The notes beneath the pieces were generated by a model that was given only the letters and a program-made list of their open reading frames with translations, was not told where the DNA came from and made no database searches. Shown here piece after piece: positions 25,570-33,771 of a stretch of DNA of 64,000 nt. Positions within the stretch are counted from its first letter, which is position 1, and every line of letters begins with the position of its first letter. The translations under genes and the position numbers were made by a program. The stretch covers positions 5,319,001 to 5,383,000 of the forward strand of contig AP018318.1 of the NCBI GenBank assembly GCA_003990705.1, read 5' to 3'. Source of the stretch: Nostoc sp. HK-01 (GTDB taxonomy: Bacteria; Cyanobacteriota; Cyanobacteriia; Cyanobacteriales; Nostocaceae).

Positions 25570-26376
25570 TTACTGAAGTTTCAAAAATTTATCTAAAGCA
25601 GCCACCATAGTAGGCGGCCAGCGGCGGATATTTTTCACCCAGTCAATATCTTTGTAACGTTGATCTAAACCATAAGCGGCTACCCAATTGCTTTCGGCTT
25701 CACCTTTCTGGCCGTTTACCCAGTAAGCGGCGGTTAAAGCAGCACGCACATCCGCAAATTTGGGATATTTCCGGGCAATATTTCGCATTTCGCGGATTGC
25801 TTGCTCTATTTGGCCAGTTTCATATAGAGCGATCGCATAGTTAGCACGAGCAAAGGCAAAATTGGGTGCAACTTCGGTAGATTTTTTATAATCTGCGATC
25901 GCCTGATCCCAGTTTCCTAAACCTGCTTTGGCGTTACCGCGATTGTTATAGGCCATTGCATCTTTTGGATCTAATTCTAGGACATGGTTATAGTCTGCGA
26001 TCGCCTGATCCCATTTTCCTAAACCTTCTAAAGCTGTACCCCGATTCAAATAGGGATCTGTCACATTCGGAGCTAATTCTACAGCTTTGTTGTAGTCTGC
26101 TAATGCTTCTTGCAGCTTATTCTGACTTACTCGCGAATTTCCGCGATTACTCCATGCACCTGCATTCGTCGGAAATTTTTCAATAATTTTTGTCCAATAT
26201 TGTTCAGCCGTGGCAAAGTCACCCTGATTTGTCGCTGTAAATGCTTGATTTGCCCATTCTTCACCTTGTTGCAGTTCCTCTGGCGTGAAGGTGGGTTGTT
26301 GGGATTGTGCCATGACTGGTTGACCCCAGCCAAACACAAGTAACAGACAAAGAACAACACTAATTAACTTAATCAT
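25570..26376 (-). CDS. Exported TPR-repeat protein
   Basis: The 268-residue product starts with a classic signal peptide (hydrophobic ~5-17, then QPVMAQSQQP). At least four tetratricopeptide repeats follow (~40-205): GAWSNRGNSRVSQNKLQEAL, DPYLNRGTALEGLGKWDQAI, AMAYNNRGNAKAGLGNWDQAI, and a fourth beginning FAFARANYAIAL. The first two are 20-residue segments of 34-residue units. TPRs bind other proteins, so this is probably a lumenal or periplasmic assembly factor; the partner is unknown. The last ~60 residues (from AAYWVNGQKGEAE) are family-specific. It stands alone. Confidence 0.85.
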   Translation of the reverse strand: MIKLISVVLCLLLVFGWGQPVMAQSQQPTFTPEELQQGEEWANQAFTATNQGDFATAEQYWTKIIEKFPTNAGAWSNRGNSRVSQNKLQEALADYNKAVELAPNVTDPYLNRGTALEGLGKWDQAIADYNHVLELDPKDAMAYNNRGNAKAGLGNWDQAIADYKKSTEVAPNFAFARANYAIALYETGQIEQAIREMRNIARKYPKFADVRAALTAAYWVNGQKGEAESNWVAAYGLDQRYKDIDWVKNIRRWPPTMVAALDKFLKLQ

Positions 26377-26665
26377 CTGGGTTTACCTGTGTCTATCTGC
26401 GGTGGAGATTCCACCATTTATCATGGCGAAAACTGTCTCATACAGCAAGCAAGTAAAACAAGGCAAAAGTAGAAAGTCAAAAGGCAAAAGAAATAATAGT
26501 CATACCACTAGCTTTTTAGCAATTCCAGATGGTCTTATTTATTTACGTCGACCTGTAAGTATAAAAACGAAAAGTCAAGGGTGTACACAAGGGTTGATGT
26601 ATCCAAAACCCTCATACCCCTAAACCCAATCTCTACAGACAATCTTGGTGCGTAAGTCTTTTAGT

Positions 26666-27508
26666 TTATTTTTCCACCGCCTCTAACCAAACCTGTACAT
26701 CAGCAAGGCTACCAAAATCTAACAGTGCTTCGCTCAAATCTTCCAGAACAGGTAAAGGTAAACCAGAAATTGATGAGCGCATTTCATCTGATAACTGTCC
26801 AAACCGCTTAGTTAATTGTCGGCTAATTAAGTTAGCAGCTTCTTCTGTTCGTCCTTCCTCTTTGATTTCACGGTAAACTCTCGTTTCTTGCAGTGTTATT
26901 CCTAACATCAACTCTACCTCGGCTCGACTTAATATTTCAAATTTGTACACCATAATTGTCGTAATCATCTCTATTATGGCGCGGCTGGCCTTTGGGGATG
27001 TTTCTTGACTGGCTCTGGTTAATAAATACCTTGCTTCTGTTGGTGCTTGTTCTGGCTCTACTGTAGTTAGCACCATTAACGCTACCCATAATGGTAATTG
27101 ACGAATCTCACCTAACTCGTCTAAATACACCCGATGGACTTGCTCTCCATTTAGTAGCGTGCGATGAGGATAAATATCCTGTTGTTCAATGCTACGTGAT
27201 GGGTAGATAACTACTGCTTGCCAATCTCTGAATCTGGCACGGTTGCGGTAGAAATATAACGAGGATTCCGCAAATACCCTTTCATAAAGTTCTTCGTCTC
27301 TCTGGAACTGTACCTCGCAAAAATACACAACTCCTGCACCTTCGGTTTCTGGTGGGAGAAATACGCCATCTATTTCAAATTTAGGTTCTTTGACAGCTAC
27401 TGAGTCAAATCGATAAAAATCTGCATTGTTTGGTATATTTGTCAAGAGTTCAAATAATAAACTGGGGGATTGTTGAAAGAGTTTATAAAAGATTGAATCT
27501 CGGCGCAT
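26666..27508 (-). CDS. Rpn/PD-(D/E)XK nuclease-family protein (DUF2887-type)
   Basis: The 280-residue product starts RRDSIFYKLFQQSPSLLFELL. Its nuclease-like core has KFEIDGVFLPP (Asp), VVYFCEVQFQRD (Glu-x-Gln) and VYERVFAE-like YERVFAESSLYFYR. This matches the Rpn/PDDEXK transposase-like families abundant in cyanobacteria. The C-terminal ~60 residues (EEAANLISRQLTKRFGQL) look like the DUF4351-type tail. Related E. coli Rpn proteins cleave DNA and promote RecA-independent recombination. No inverted repeats or target duplication were seen, so it is not shown to be a mobile element here. Confidence 0.8.
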   Translation of the reverse strand: MRRDSIFYKLFQQSPSLLFELLTNIPNNADFYRFDSVAVKEPKFEIDGVFLPPETEGAGVVYFCEVQFQRDEELYERVFAESSLYFYRNRARFRDWQAVVIYPSRSIEQQDIYPHRTLLNGEQVHRVYLDELGEIRQLPLWVALMVLTTVEPEQAPTEARYLLTRASQETSPKASRAIIEMITTIMVYKFEILSRAEVELMLGITLQETRVYREIKEEGRTEEAANLISRQLTKRFGQLSDEMRSSISGLPLPVLEDLSEALLDFGSLADVQVWLEAVEK

Positions 27509-27592
27509 GAAGCATTCTATTTTTTGTTTCAGTCTGCGATCGCATCATCTCACATCCCCTGAAGCGTGATTATGCGATCGCACTCTGTCTCT

Positions 27593-28693
27593 TTACAAAA
27601 TAGACAACTGCTCATTGGGTGGTTTGAATCCCAAATGTTGATATGCAGCTTTTGTGGCAATGCGACCGCGCGGTGTGCGGCTTAAATAGCCAATCTGCAT
27701 CAAGTAAGGTTCATATACTTCTTCAATTGTCTGGGTATCTTCCCCAGTTGCTGCGGCGATAGTTTCTAAACCCACAGGGCCACCATTGAAATTTTCAATG
27801 ATCACACTTAGCATTTTGCGGTCTGTCCAATCTAAGCCGCAGGGGTCTACTTGGAAGAGTTGGAGTGCTTCAGCAGCTATACTTTCAGTAATTTCTGTTA
27901 TTTTTTTTACTTCCGCAAAATCACGTACTCTTTTAAGTAACCGATTAGCAATTCGTGGTGTACCTCGTGAACGGCGGGCGATTTCCGTTGCACCATCAGC
28001 TGTGACGTTGGTTTGTAGTAGTTGAGAACTGCGGAGAACAATTTGGCTCAGTTCATCCACTTCATAAAAGCGTAACTTCTGCACTAAGCCAAAGCGATCG
28101 CGTAAAGGTGAAGTCAAAGCACCAACGCGGGTTGTCGCTCCCACTAAAGTAAATTTCGCCAAGGGTAAACTTCTAATGCGAGCGCTTGTACCCTTGCCAA
28201 TGGTAATATCTAAGCGATAATCCTCCATAGCTGGATAGAGAATTTCCTCAGTCATCCTGGAAAGACGATGGATTTCATCGATAAATATGATGTCTCCGGG
28301 TTTAAGGTTAACCAATAGCCCGACAATATCTCGTGGACGTTCTAGCGCTGGCGCACTCGTAATTTTATAGTTGACCCCCATTTCTGATGCTAAAATCATT
28401 GCCATTGTCGTTTTACCCAATCCTGGTGGGCCATATAACAACAAGTGATCCAGGACTTCGCCCCGTGATTTTGCGGCTTTGATAGCAATTTCTAGCACAT
28501 CCTTTAAGTCTTTCTGCCCAATGTAATCGGCAAATCGCTGTGGTCGGATACTCTCTTCTGGCTTTCCTTGTTCATCAAAAGCGGCTTCAGGCTGCAATAT
28601 ATTTTCTTGGGAAGATGCTTTTACTGATTCCCGCGGCTCTTTGGGTGGTTTGTTGGGTTCGGGAGGCTGTTTTTTCGAGGAGATTATCGCCAT
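27593..28693 (-). CDS. ruvB: Holliday junction branch-migration ATPase RuvB
   Basis: RuvB forms hexameric rings that drive branch migration with RuvA. The 366-residue product has an unusually long polar N-terminus (~1-48, Pro/Lys/Glu-rich), then [11 protein letters not shown], Walker [10 protein letters not shown] (88-96), Walker [11 protein letters not shown] (DEIH at 139-142), sensor [18 protein letters not shown] and the C-terminal winged helix ([19 protein letters not shown]). N-terminal extensions are usual in cyanobacterial RuvB. It is divergent from hisF across ~157 bases. RuvA and RuvC are not adjacent. Confidence 0.96.
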   Translation of the reverse strand: MAIISSKKQPPEPNKPPKEPRESVKASSQENILQPEAAFDEQGKPEESIRPQRFADYIGQKDLKDVLEIAIKAAKSRGEVLDHLLLYGPPGLGKTTMAMILASEMGVNYKITSAPALERPRDIVGLLVNLKPGDIIFIDEIHRLSRMTEEILYPAMEDYRLDITIGKGTSARIRSLPLAKFTLVGATTRVGALTSPLRDRFGLVQKLRFYEVDELSQIVLRSSQLLQTNVTADGATEIARRSRGTPRIANRLLKRVRDFAEVKKITEITESIAAEALQLFQVDPCGLDWTDRKMLSVIIENFNGGPVGLETIAAATGEDTQTIEEVYEPYLMQIGYLSRTPRGRIATKAAYQHLGFKPPNEQLSIL

Positions 28694-28850
28694 AATTCAG
28701 CTATTAACTTTGACTTGAGGACTGGTTGAGCGCCATCGACATCGCAATATTTGAGAATAAACCTCAGATGCGAAAATTTTGAGTTGGGAAGACACGTACC
28801 AATTTAAAATTTAAATTCCAGACATTGAAGCAAGGAGTTGAGAATTTACT

Positions 28851-29624
28851 ATGTTGTCTAAAAGGATCTTACCCTGCTTGGATGTGAAGGCGGGACGGGT
28901 TGTAAAAGGAGTTAACTTTGTTAATCTCCAAGATGCAGGTGATCCGGTTGAGTTGGCAAAGGTTTACAACGATGCTGGGGCAGATGAGTTAGTGTTTCTG
29001 GATATTACAGCGACTCATGAAGACCGAGATACAATTCTCGATGTGGTTTACCGCACGGCAGAGCAGGTCTTTATTCCGCTAACTGTAGGCGGCGGTATCC
29101 AAACCTTAGAAAATGTTAAAGCTTTGTTACGGGCTGGAGCAGACAAGGTTAGTATTAACTCTGCGGCAGTACGTGACCCAGACTTGATAAATCGGGCGAG
29201 CGATCGCTTTGGTAATCAGTGCATAGTTGTTGCAATTGATGCCAGACGCAGAGTTGATACTGAAAATCCTGGCTGGGATGTATACGTGCGTGGTGGGCGG
29301 GAAAACACAGGTTTAGATGCCCTCAAGTGGGCGGCTGAAGTTGAACAACGCGGTGCAGGAGAACTATTAGTTACAAGTATGGACGCTGATGGAACTCAAG
29401 CAGGGTATGACTTAGAGTTAACCAAAGCGATCGCCCAATCAGTCCAAATCCCCGTAATTGCTTCTGGGGGTGCAGGTAATTGTGAACATATCTATCAAGC
29501 AGTAACAGACGGTAAAGCAGAAGCCGCATTATTAGCATCATTACTGCACTACGGGCAATTAAGCGTCTCAGAAATTAAAAATTATTTGCGCGATCGCTAC
29601 ATACCAGTACGTTTGTACCCATAA
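28851..29624 (+). CDS. hisF: Imidazole glycerol phosphate synthase, cyclase subunit
   Basis: HisF uses ammonia delivered by HisH to turn PRFAR into imidazole glycerol phosphate and AICAR, joining histidine and purine pathways. The 257-residue (beta/alpha)8 protein has the start [20 protein letters not shown] with catalytic Asp11, [31 protein letters not shown] (second catalytic Asp) and [10 protein letters not shown]. Length is typical. AGGAG lies before the ATG. hisB is 29 kb away in this window, so the pathway genes are dispersed. Confidence 0.96.
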   Translation: MLSKRILPCLDVKAGRVVKGVNFVNLQDAGDPVELAKVYNDAGADELVFLDITATHEDRDTILDVVYRTAEQVFIPLTVGGGIQTLENVKALLRAGADKVSINSAAVRDPDLINRASDRFGNQCIVVAIDARRRVDTENPGWDVYVRGGRENTGLDALKWAAEVEQRGAGELLVTSMDADGTQAGYDLELTKAIAQSVQIPVIASGGAGNCEHIYQAVTDGKAEAALLASLLHYGQLSVSEIKNYLRDRYIPVRLYP

Positions 29625-29728
29625 GCCGAAAGATATTATTAAATCCTTGTGACTGCCACCCAAATTGAGTCCAGTTCTTGAAAACGATGTTAATATTATT
29701 TTACAAGTATTAATATATATTAAGAAAT

Positions 29729-29920
29729 ATGTTGATTCCTATTTTATTATTTGATGTAGCACTGGTGGCATGGTCGCTACATCTTATGGAAAAAGCCTAC
29801 GAGAATAAAGAATTTTCTCTGATGTTAGCAGGGACATTGGTAGCGCTTGCCGCTGCTGCTATGTTAGTAGTCTACTTTCTCATGGGTCACTGTATGACCT
29901 ACTTATTACAAGTTTCATAG
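29729..29920 (+). CDS. Small membrane protein of unknown function
   Basis: This 63-residue protein has two hydrophobic helices (about 2-18 and 30-53) around a short charged turn (EKAYENKEF). It lies between hisF and tRNA-Ala on the same strand, 104 bases after hisF. The residue pattern is that of a genuine small membrane protein, and I have a vague memory of similar small proteins in cyanobacteria, but no named family. There is no strong ribosome site. Confidence 0.5.
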   Translation: MLIPILLFDVALVAWSLHLMEKAYENKEFSLMLAGTLVALAAAAMLVVYFLMGHCMTYLLQVS

Positions 29921-30015
29921 ATAGTTCTGTGTAATAAATTAAGTATTTATATTCATTACACAGAGAAGACTTGACAAATAAGAAATTATTAAGGCAGAAT
30001 TAACAATGGGTTTTC

Positions 30016-30088
30016 GGGGTTATAGCTCAGTTGGTAGAGCGCTGCAATGGCATTGCAGAGGTCAGCGGTTCGAACCCGCTTAGCTCCA
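30016..30088 (+). tRNA. tRNA-Ala (anticodon GGC)
   Basis: The 73-base sequence folds as a cloverleaf. The acceptor stem is GGGGTTA with TAGCTCC (two wobble pairs); the D arm has AGCTCAGTTGGTAGAGC. The anticodon arm is CTGCA-ATGGCAT-TGCAG with anticodon GGC, and the T arm has GGTTCGAACCC. The discriminator base is A and the CCA end is not encoded. A strong hairpin follows. Confidence 0.97.
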
Positions 30089-30103
30089 TAATAATTTTTC
30101 AAA

Positions 30104-30136
30104 AGAAAGAGACTCTGAACTTCAGAGTCTCTTTCT
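30104..30136. terminator. Terminator after tRNA-Ala (also faces gnd)
   Basis: AGAAAGAGACTCTGAA and its exact complement flank one base, giving a ~14-bp hairpin with a small loop and a T-rich end. It sits between the convergent tRNA and gnd and can serve both. Confidence 0.85.
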
Positions 30137-30198
30137 AATTGTCAGCTAACAGGAATTTAAACTTTCACAAGATGCTCATAACTTAGAGGAGTGAAAGT

Positions 30199-31629
30199 TT
30201 ACTTTGTAGCTTCAGTGATGGGAACCCATTCAGTGTGGAAACTACCTGGTTTATCGAGGCGTAGATAGGTATGTGCGCCGAAGTAATCGCGTTGTGCTTG
30301 AGTGAGGTTTTGGGGCAAGCGATCGCGGCGATAGCTGTCAAAATAATCTAAAGATGCGCTAAATGCTGGGACAGGAATACCTAATTTTGCAGCAGTTATG
30401 ATGACTTCCCGCCAAGCTGTTTGTCGGTCGAGAATTGTTTGCTTAAATTCAGGAGCCAATAACAAGTTAGGCAATGCGGGATTTTCGGTAAATGCCTTCT
30501 TAATTTTATTCAAGAAGCCAGCACGAATAATACAACCACCTTTCCAAATCCGGGCTAATTCACCCAAATCCAAATTCCAGTTATATGTTTTGGAAGCTGT
30601 AGATAGTAGAGCCATCCCTTGAGCATAAGAACAAATCTTGGAGCAATACAAGGCATCCCGGACTTTGTTAATAAACTCTTTGGTAGTACCGTCATATTTG
30701 CCGCTGGGGCCTGTGAGTTGCTTAGATGCAGCTATCCGTTCATCTTTAATAGAAGAGATAATCCGAGCATTTACAGCTGCTGTAATGGTGGGAATCGAAA
30801 CTCCTAATTCCAAAGCAGTTTGTACAGTCCAACGACCAGTTCCCTTTTGACCTGCTGCGTCTACAATCAAATCTACCAAAGGTAGACTGGTTTCTTGGTC
30901 AATGTAAGGGAAGATATTAGCTGTAATCTCAATCAAAAATGAGTTGAGTTCGTCAGTGGTGTTCCATTCAGCAAACACTTCGTGAAGCTGATTGTGGTCA
31001 AGTCCACCAGCATTTTTCAACAAATCGTAGGCTTCAGCAATCAACTGCATATCGCCGTACTCAATGCCGTTGTGTACCATCTTCACATAGTGACCGGAAC
31101 CACCAGGGCCAACGTAGGTAACACAAGGGCCGTCATCAACTTGGGCAGCAATTTTATTGAAAATTGGTGAGAGATACTCGTAAGAACTTTGGGTTCCACC
31201 AGGCATCAGAGAAGGGCCGTTTAATGCACCTTCTTCACCACCACTCACACCCATACCGAGAAACCGCAGACCTAGGGGTTCTAATTCTTCGGTACGTCTT
31301 TGGGTATCTTCAAACCAAGAGTTGCCACCATCAATGATAATATCGCCTTCCTGTAGCAAAGGTTTTAGCTGCTGAATCACCGCATCCACGGGTTTACCAG
31401 CTTGTACCATTACTAGAATCTTGCGGGGACGTTCCAATGCTGCAACGAATTCTTCTAAAGTAAAGGCTGCTTTAACGTTCCGCCCTGGCGCACGCTGGGC
31501 CATGAAAGCATCGGTTTTTTCGCGGGAGCGGTTGTATACTGCAATTGGAAAACCATTACGTTCTACATTAAGAGCGATATTCTCGCCCATAACGGCTAAT
31601 CCAATCACACCAAAACTTTGTAGTGTCAT
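30199..31629 (-). CDS. gnd: 6-phosphogluconate dehydrogenase, decarboxylating
   Basis: Gnd makes ribulose 5-phosphate, CO2 and NADPH in the oxidative pentose phosphate pathway, the main route of dark and heterocyst reductant in cyanobacteria. The 476-residue product has the NADP motif GLAVMGENIALNVERNGF, of which GLAVMG is the dinucleotide loop. It also has VMVQAGKPVDAVI, GVSGGEEGALNGPSLMPGG (its Ser-Gly-Gly loop), KMVHNGIEYGDMQLI with catalytic Lys, and C-terminal FGAHTYLRLDKPGSFHTEW. Length is typical. It is divergent from ycf66 across 334 bases. zwf and opcA are not in the window. Confidence 0.96.
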   Translation of the reverse strand: MTLQSFGVIGLAVMGENIALNVERNGFPIAVYNRSREKTDAFMAQRAPGRNVKAAFTLEEFVAALERPRKILVMVQAGKPVDAVIQQLKPLLQEGDIIIDGGNSWFEDTQRRTEELEPLGLRFLGMGVSGGEEGALNGPSLMPGGTQSSYEYLSPIFNKIAAQVDDGPCVTYVGPGGSGHYVKMVHNGIEYGDMQLIAEAYDLLKNAGGLDHNQLHEVFAEWNTTDELNSFLIEITANIFPYIDQETSLPLVDLIVDAAGQKGTGRWTVQTALELGVSIPTITAAVNARIISSIKDERIAASKQLTGPSGKYDGTTKEFINKVRDALYCSKICSYAQGMALLSTASKTYNWNLDLGELARIWKGGCIIRAGFLNKIKKAFTENPALPNLLLAPEFKQTILDRQTAWREVIITAAKLGIPVPAFSASLDYFDSYRRDRLPQNLTQAQRDYFGAHTYLRLDKPGSFHTEWVPITEATK

Positions 31630-31963
31630 AACTAGTTTGGCTAACTCTTGCAGATTCTTTCATCTTTTAGGGTAATCCGAGAGTTTCTCTTATCCCCTAA
31701 AGAAGACATTAAGAGTTACTGTCATTAGTAAAAGCTCAGAACTAACATCACATATAACAAGTTTTAAATTGTATCTAAGTCAACAATTGTGCTGCAAAAT
31801 TTGCAAAATTGGAATATCTAGTTGAGGGATGAGGCACAGGGATTAGGAATTAGGGATTAAATTCAGCATAATTTTTCCTTAAATTCAGATTAATTTTTCT
31901 AGTACCTAGTACCTAATACTCAATACTCAATCCCAATGAAAAATAGTTAAGGAGTAACCAAAA
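31630..31963. other. gnd/ycf66 divergent region with five-heptamer repeat
   Basis: Bases 31900-31934 hold five heptamers (TAGTACC, TAGTACC, TAATACT, CAATACT, CAATCCC). The rest is AT-rich and should contain both promoters. No gene was seen. Confidence 0.7.
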
Positions 31964-32662
31964 ATGCTGGCATACGTCCTAGCTTTGGTGGTCGGTCTTG
32001 GTAGTTTATTACTCTACGTATCAGCTTTCTTTTTCCCCGAAATCCATCGCAAGAATGATTTTATTTGGAGTGGCATTGGGCTGTTTTACGCTTTAGTTTT
32101 ATGGGTGTTTGCGCCACATATTGGAGGAGGATTATTACTAGGTCATGTGGCGAGTGTGGCTCTTTTAATTTGGTTTGGTTGGCAAACTTTATCACTGCGG
32201 CGACAAGTCACTCCGCTATTACAACAAACTCCAGTACCTAGTTCGGAAGCCGTGAAAACTTCTCTTCAAGAACAGGTGACAAAGTTATCTCTTTCAGAAC
32301 GTTTTGGCAAGTTGCAACAAGGGTTGAGTAGCACTTTGGGCGGTGTGAAAGATAAAGTACAACCACCTGTCAGTAAAAATGTACCAGTAGAGAAACCTGC
32401 TGTTGAGATTATTGACAAAACTACACCCATCCCAGAACCTGCTGCTGAAGAAGTACCTGCGACTACAGATGCTGCACCTGTAACTGAAGTTGTTCCAGAA
32501 GTAATTCCACCCCATCCCCCATCCCCGGAATTGGTGGAAGCCGCGCAAGTACATCCTGAAGCGGAAAACAAAGAACCCATCCCCGTAGAAGAAATTGCGC
32601 CTGATGCGGTGCTTGCTCCCCCCGCTGAAGCACCACCGGAACAAATACCGCCAAATAGTTAA
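31964..32662 (+). CDS. ycf66: Ycf66 family protein
   Basis: The 232-residue product has four hydrophobic segments in its first ~75 residues (AYVLALVVGLGSLLLYVSAF; FIWSGIGLFYALVLWVFAP; LLLGHVASVALLIWFGW; the second broken by a charged RKND). This is the Ycf66 domain of cyanobacteria and some plastids. The C-terminal ~110 residues are Pro/Glu/Val-rich and look disordered. Function is unknown to me. A GGAG lies 10 bases before the ATG. A terminator follows. Confidence 0.88.
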   Translation: MLAYVLALVVGLGSLLLYVSAFFFPEIHRKNDFIWSGIGLFYALVLWVFAPHIGGGLLLGHVASVALLIWFGWQTLSLRRQVTPLLQQTPVPSSEAVKTSLQEQVTKLSLSERFGKLQQGLSSTLGGVKDKVQPPVSKNVPVEKPAVEIIDKTTPIPEPAAEEVPATTDAAPVTEVVPEVIPPHPPSPELVEAAQVHPEAENKEPIPVEEIAPDAVLAPPAEAPPEQIPPNS

Positions 32663-32678
32663 GTTAGTTAAATTTTGT

Positions 32679-32713
32679 AAAACCCAGCTTGAATTAATAT
32701 CATGTTGGGTTTT
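32679..32713 (+). terminator. Rho-independent terminator of ycf66
   Basis: AAAACCCAGC and GTTGGGTTTT form a 10-bp stem (one G-T pair) with a 15-base loop and a T-rich end, about 17 bases after the stop. Confidence 0.8.
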
Positions 32714-32760
32714 GCTGTGATCAAAGTTGTTAGTGGCGATCGCACAATTTAGACTAACTA

Positions 32761-33159
32761 CTAGATAAACAATGCTGGGGAAACATGAAAAAATTCTCCT
32801 AATGCTTTTGCTTGAGCTTTACTAATTGCTCTGTTGCCATTTACCACTTCTGAAATTACGCCTTTAGAACCAATAATTCCTACTAAATCAGATTGTTTAA
32901 TTCCTCGTGCTTCCATCAAGTGCTTAAGCATTGCATGAGGCGATGATGGTTCAATAGGATATTTTTTGTTTTCAAACTCTTCAATGAGGGTCACTAAAAG
33001 CTGTAGTATGGCGGTTTGTTCTGGTGTACGATTTTTATACGCCATTAATTTTTCAACAGTTTCTAGAGTGCGATCGTATTCTTCTTCTGTTGTAATAATT
33101 TTTGGTTGAAGCTCTACCAAAAGTTGGCTATAAGTGGTTGTATTAAAAGAAGTGACCAT
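32761..33159 (-). CDS. higA: HigA-like antitoxin, HTH regulator
   Basis: The 132-residue product has a helical N-terminus (~20-60, TTEEEYDRTLETVEKLM) followed by an XRE-type HTH (~75-125: MLKHLMEARGIKQSDLVGIIG, of which GIKQSDLVGIIG is the core, then VISEVVNGNRAISKAQAKALGEFF). This is the layout of the HigA antitoxins encoded after HigB, which neutralise the toxin and repress their operon. The toxin gene lies upstream on the same strand, but 158 bases away instead of the usual overlap or short gap. Confidence 0.8.
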   Translation of the reverse strand: MVTSFNTTTYSQLLVELQPKIITTEEEYDRTLETVEKLMAYKNRTPEQTAILQLLVTLIEEFENKKYPIEPSSPHAMLKHLMEARGIKQSDLVGIIGSKGVISEVVNGNRAISKAQAKALGEFFHVSPALFI

Positions 33160-33317
33160 ATACCTTATCGCCCGATCAGCGGCGGCCTGTAATAAAAGTT
33201 TTACTTCCGTTAACGGCGAAGACCCGTCTCATAACTTACCCTAATCACCAAAAGTAAGTATGACTTTTAGCCACTGCCAAATAGTGCAACCTTAAGATTA
33301 ATTTTATCTAAAACATA

Positions 33318-33617
33318 TCAAAAGAAAGGGTCATTTTTCCATTTTTCCTTATCATAATCAGCATGAGTTAAAAAATATTTATAATAAACAGTTTGAATTT
33401 CATAATCAATGCTAACAATTAGGCGATAAGTATTACCTTTGATGTTGAAGATTGTAAAACTACCTACTACATCTGCTGTGGGGTAAAATTGTCGAACTTC
33501 GTTGAAGTTTTGCCATGATGCAGATTTCACAACTTGATACCAAGAGTTAACTGACTCTACTGAATCTGGATATTTACCAGCATCAGCACGTAAATTACGA
33601 ATGCTGATTAGGTGCAT
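33318..33617 (-). CDS. higB: HigB-like mRNA interferase toxin
   Basis: The 99-residue product reads MHLISIRNLRADAGKYPD, SWYQVVKSASWQNFNEVRQ, YRLIVSIDYE and FLTHADYDKEKWK. It has the compact alpha/beta RelE/HigB fold with the typical late HADYDK motif. HigB toxins cleave translated mRNA at the ribosome. It is first in the putative pair, as usual for HigBA (toxin before antitoxin). A GTTCTC/GAGAAC palindrome lies about 56 bases upstream and may be the autoregulatory operator. Length is complete. Confidence 0.83.
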   Translation of the reverse strand: MHLISIRNLRADAGKYPDSVESVNSWYQVVKSASWQNFNEVRQFYPTADVVGSFTIFNIKGNTYRLIVSIDYEIQTVYYKYFLTHADYDKEKWKNDPFF

Positions 33618-33672
33618 TTTTGATCTTTGATATCAAAACTAAATATTTTTTTATTTTGTCGAACTTCTATAT

Positions 33673-33689
33673 GTTCTCAAAACGAGAAC
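33673..33689. promoter_or_regulatory. 17-bp palindrome upstream of higB, candidate HigA operator
   Basis: GTTCTC-AAAAC-GAGAAC is a perfect inverted repeat between higB (minus) and ileS (plus). On the minus strand a TTGACA lies just upstream of it (33699-33694), so a bound repressor would cover the promoter. Antitoxin binding is inferred. Confidence 0.5.
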
Positions 33690-33771
33690 CCGTTGTCAAG
33701 TTCATTTTTTTCGCTTCCTGCCATCTTCTATAATTGATAAAACCTGCACATATATTCTTAGGCATGAAGCT

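Noticed and set aside
26402-26623. 73-codon plus-strand frame near the TPR gene
   Set aside because: Its middle is built from the AAAGGCAAAAG-type repeat seen elsewhere in spacers, so it is repeat sequence rather than a gene.
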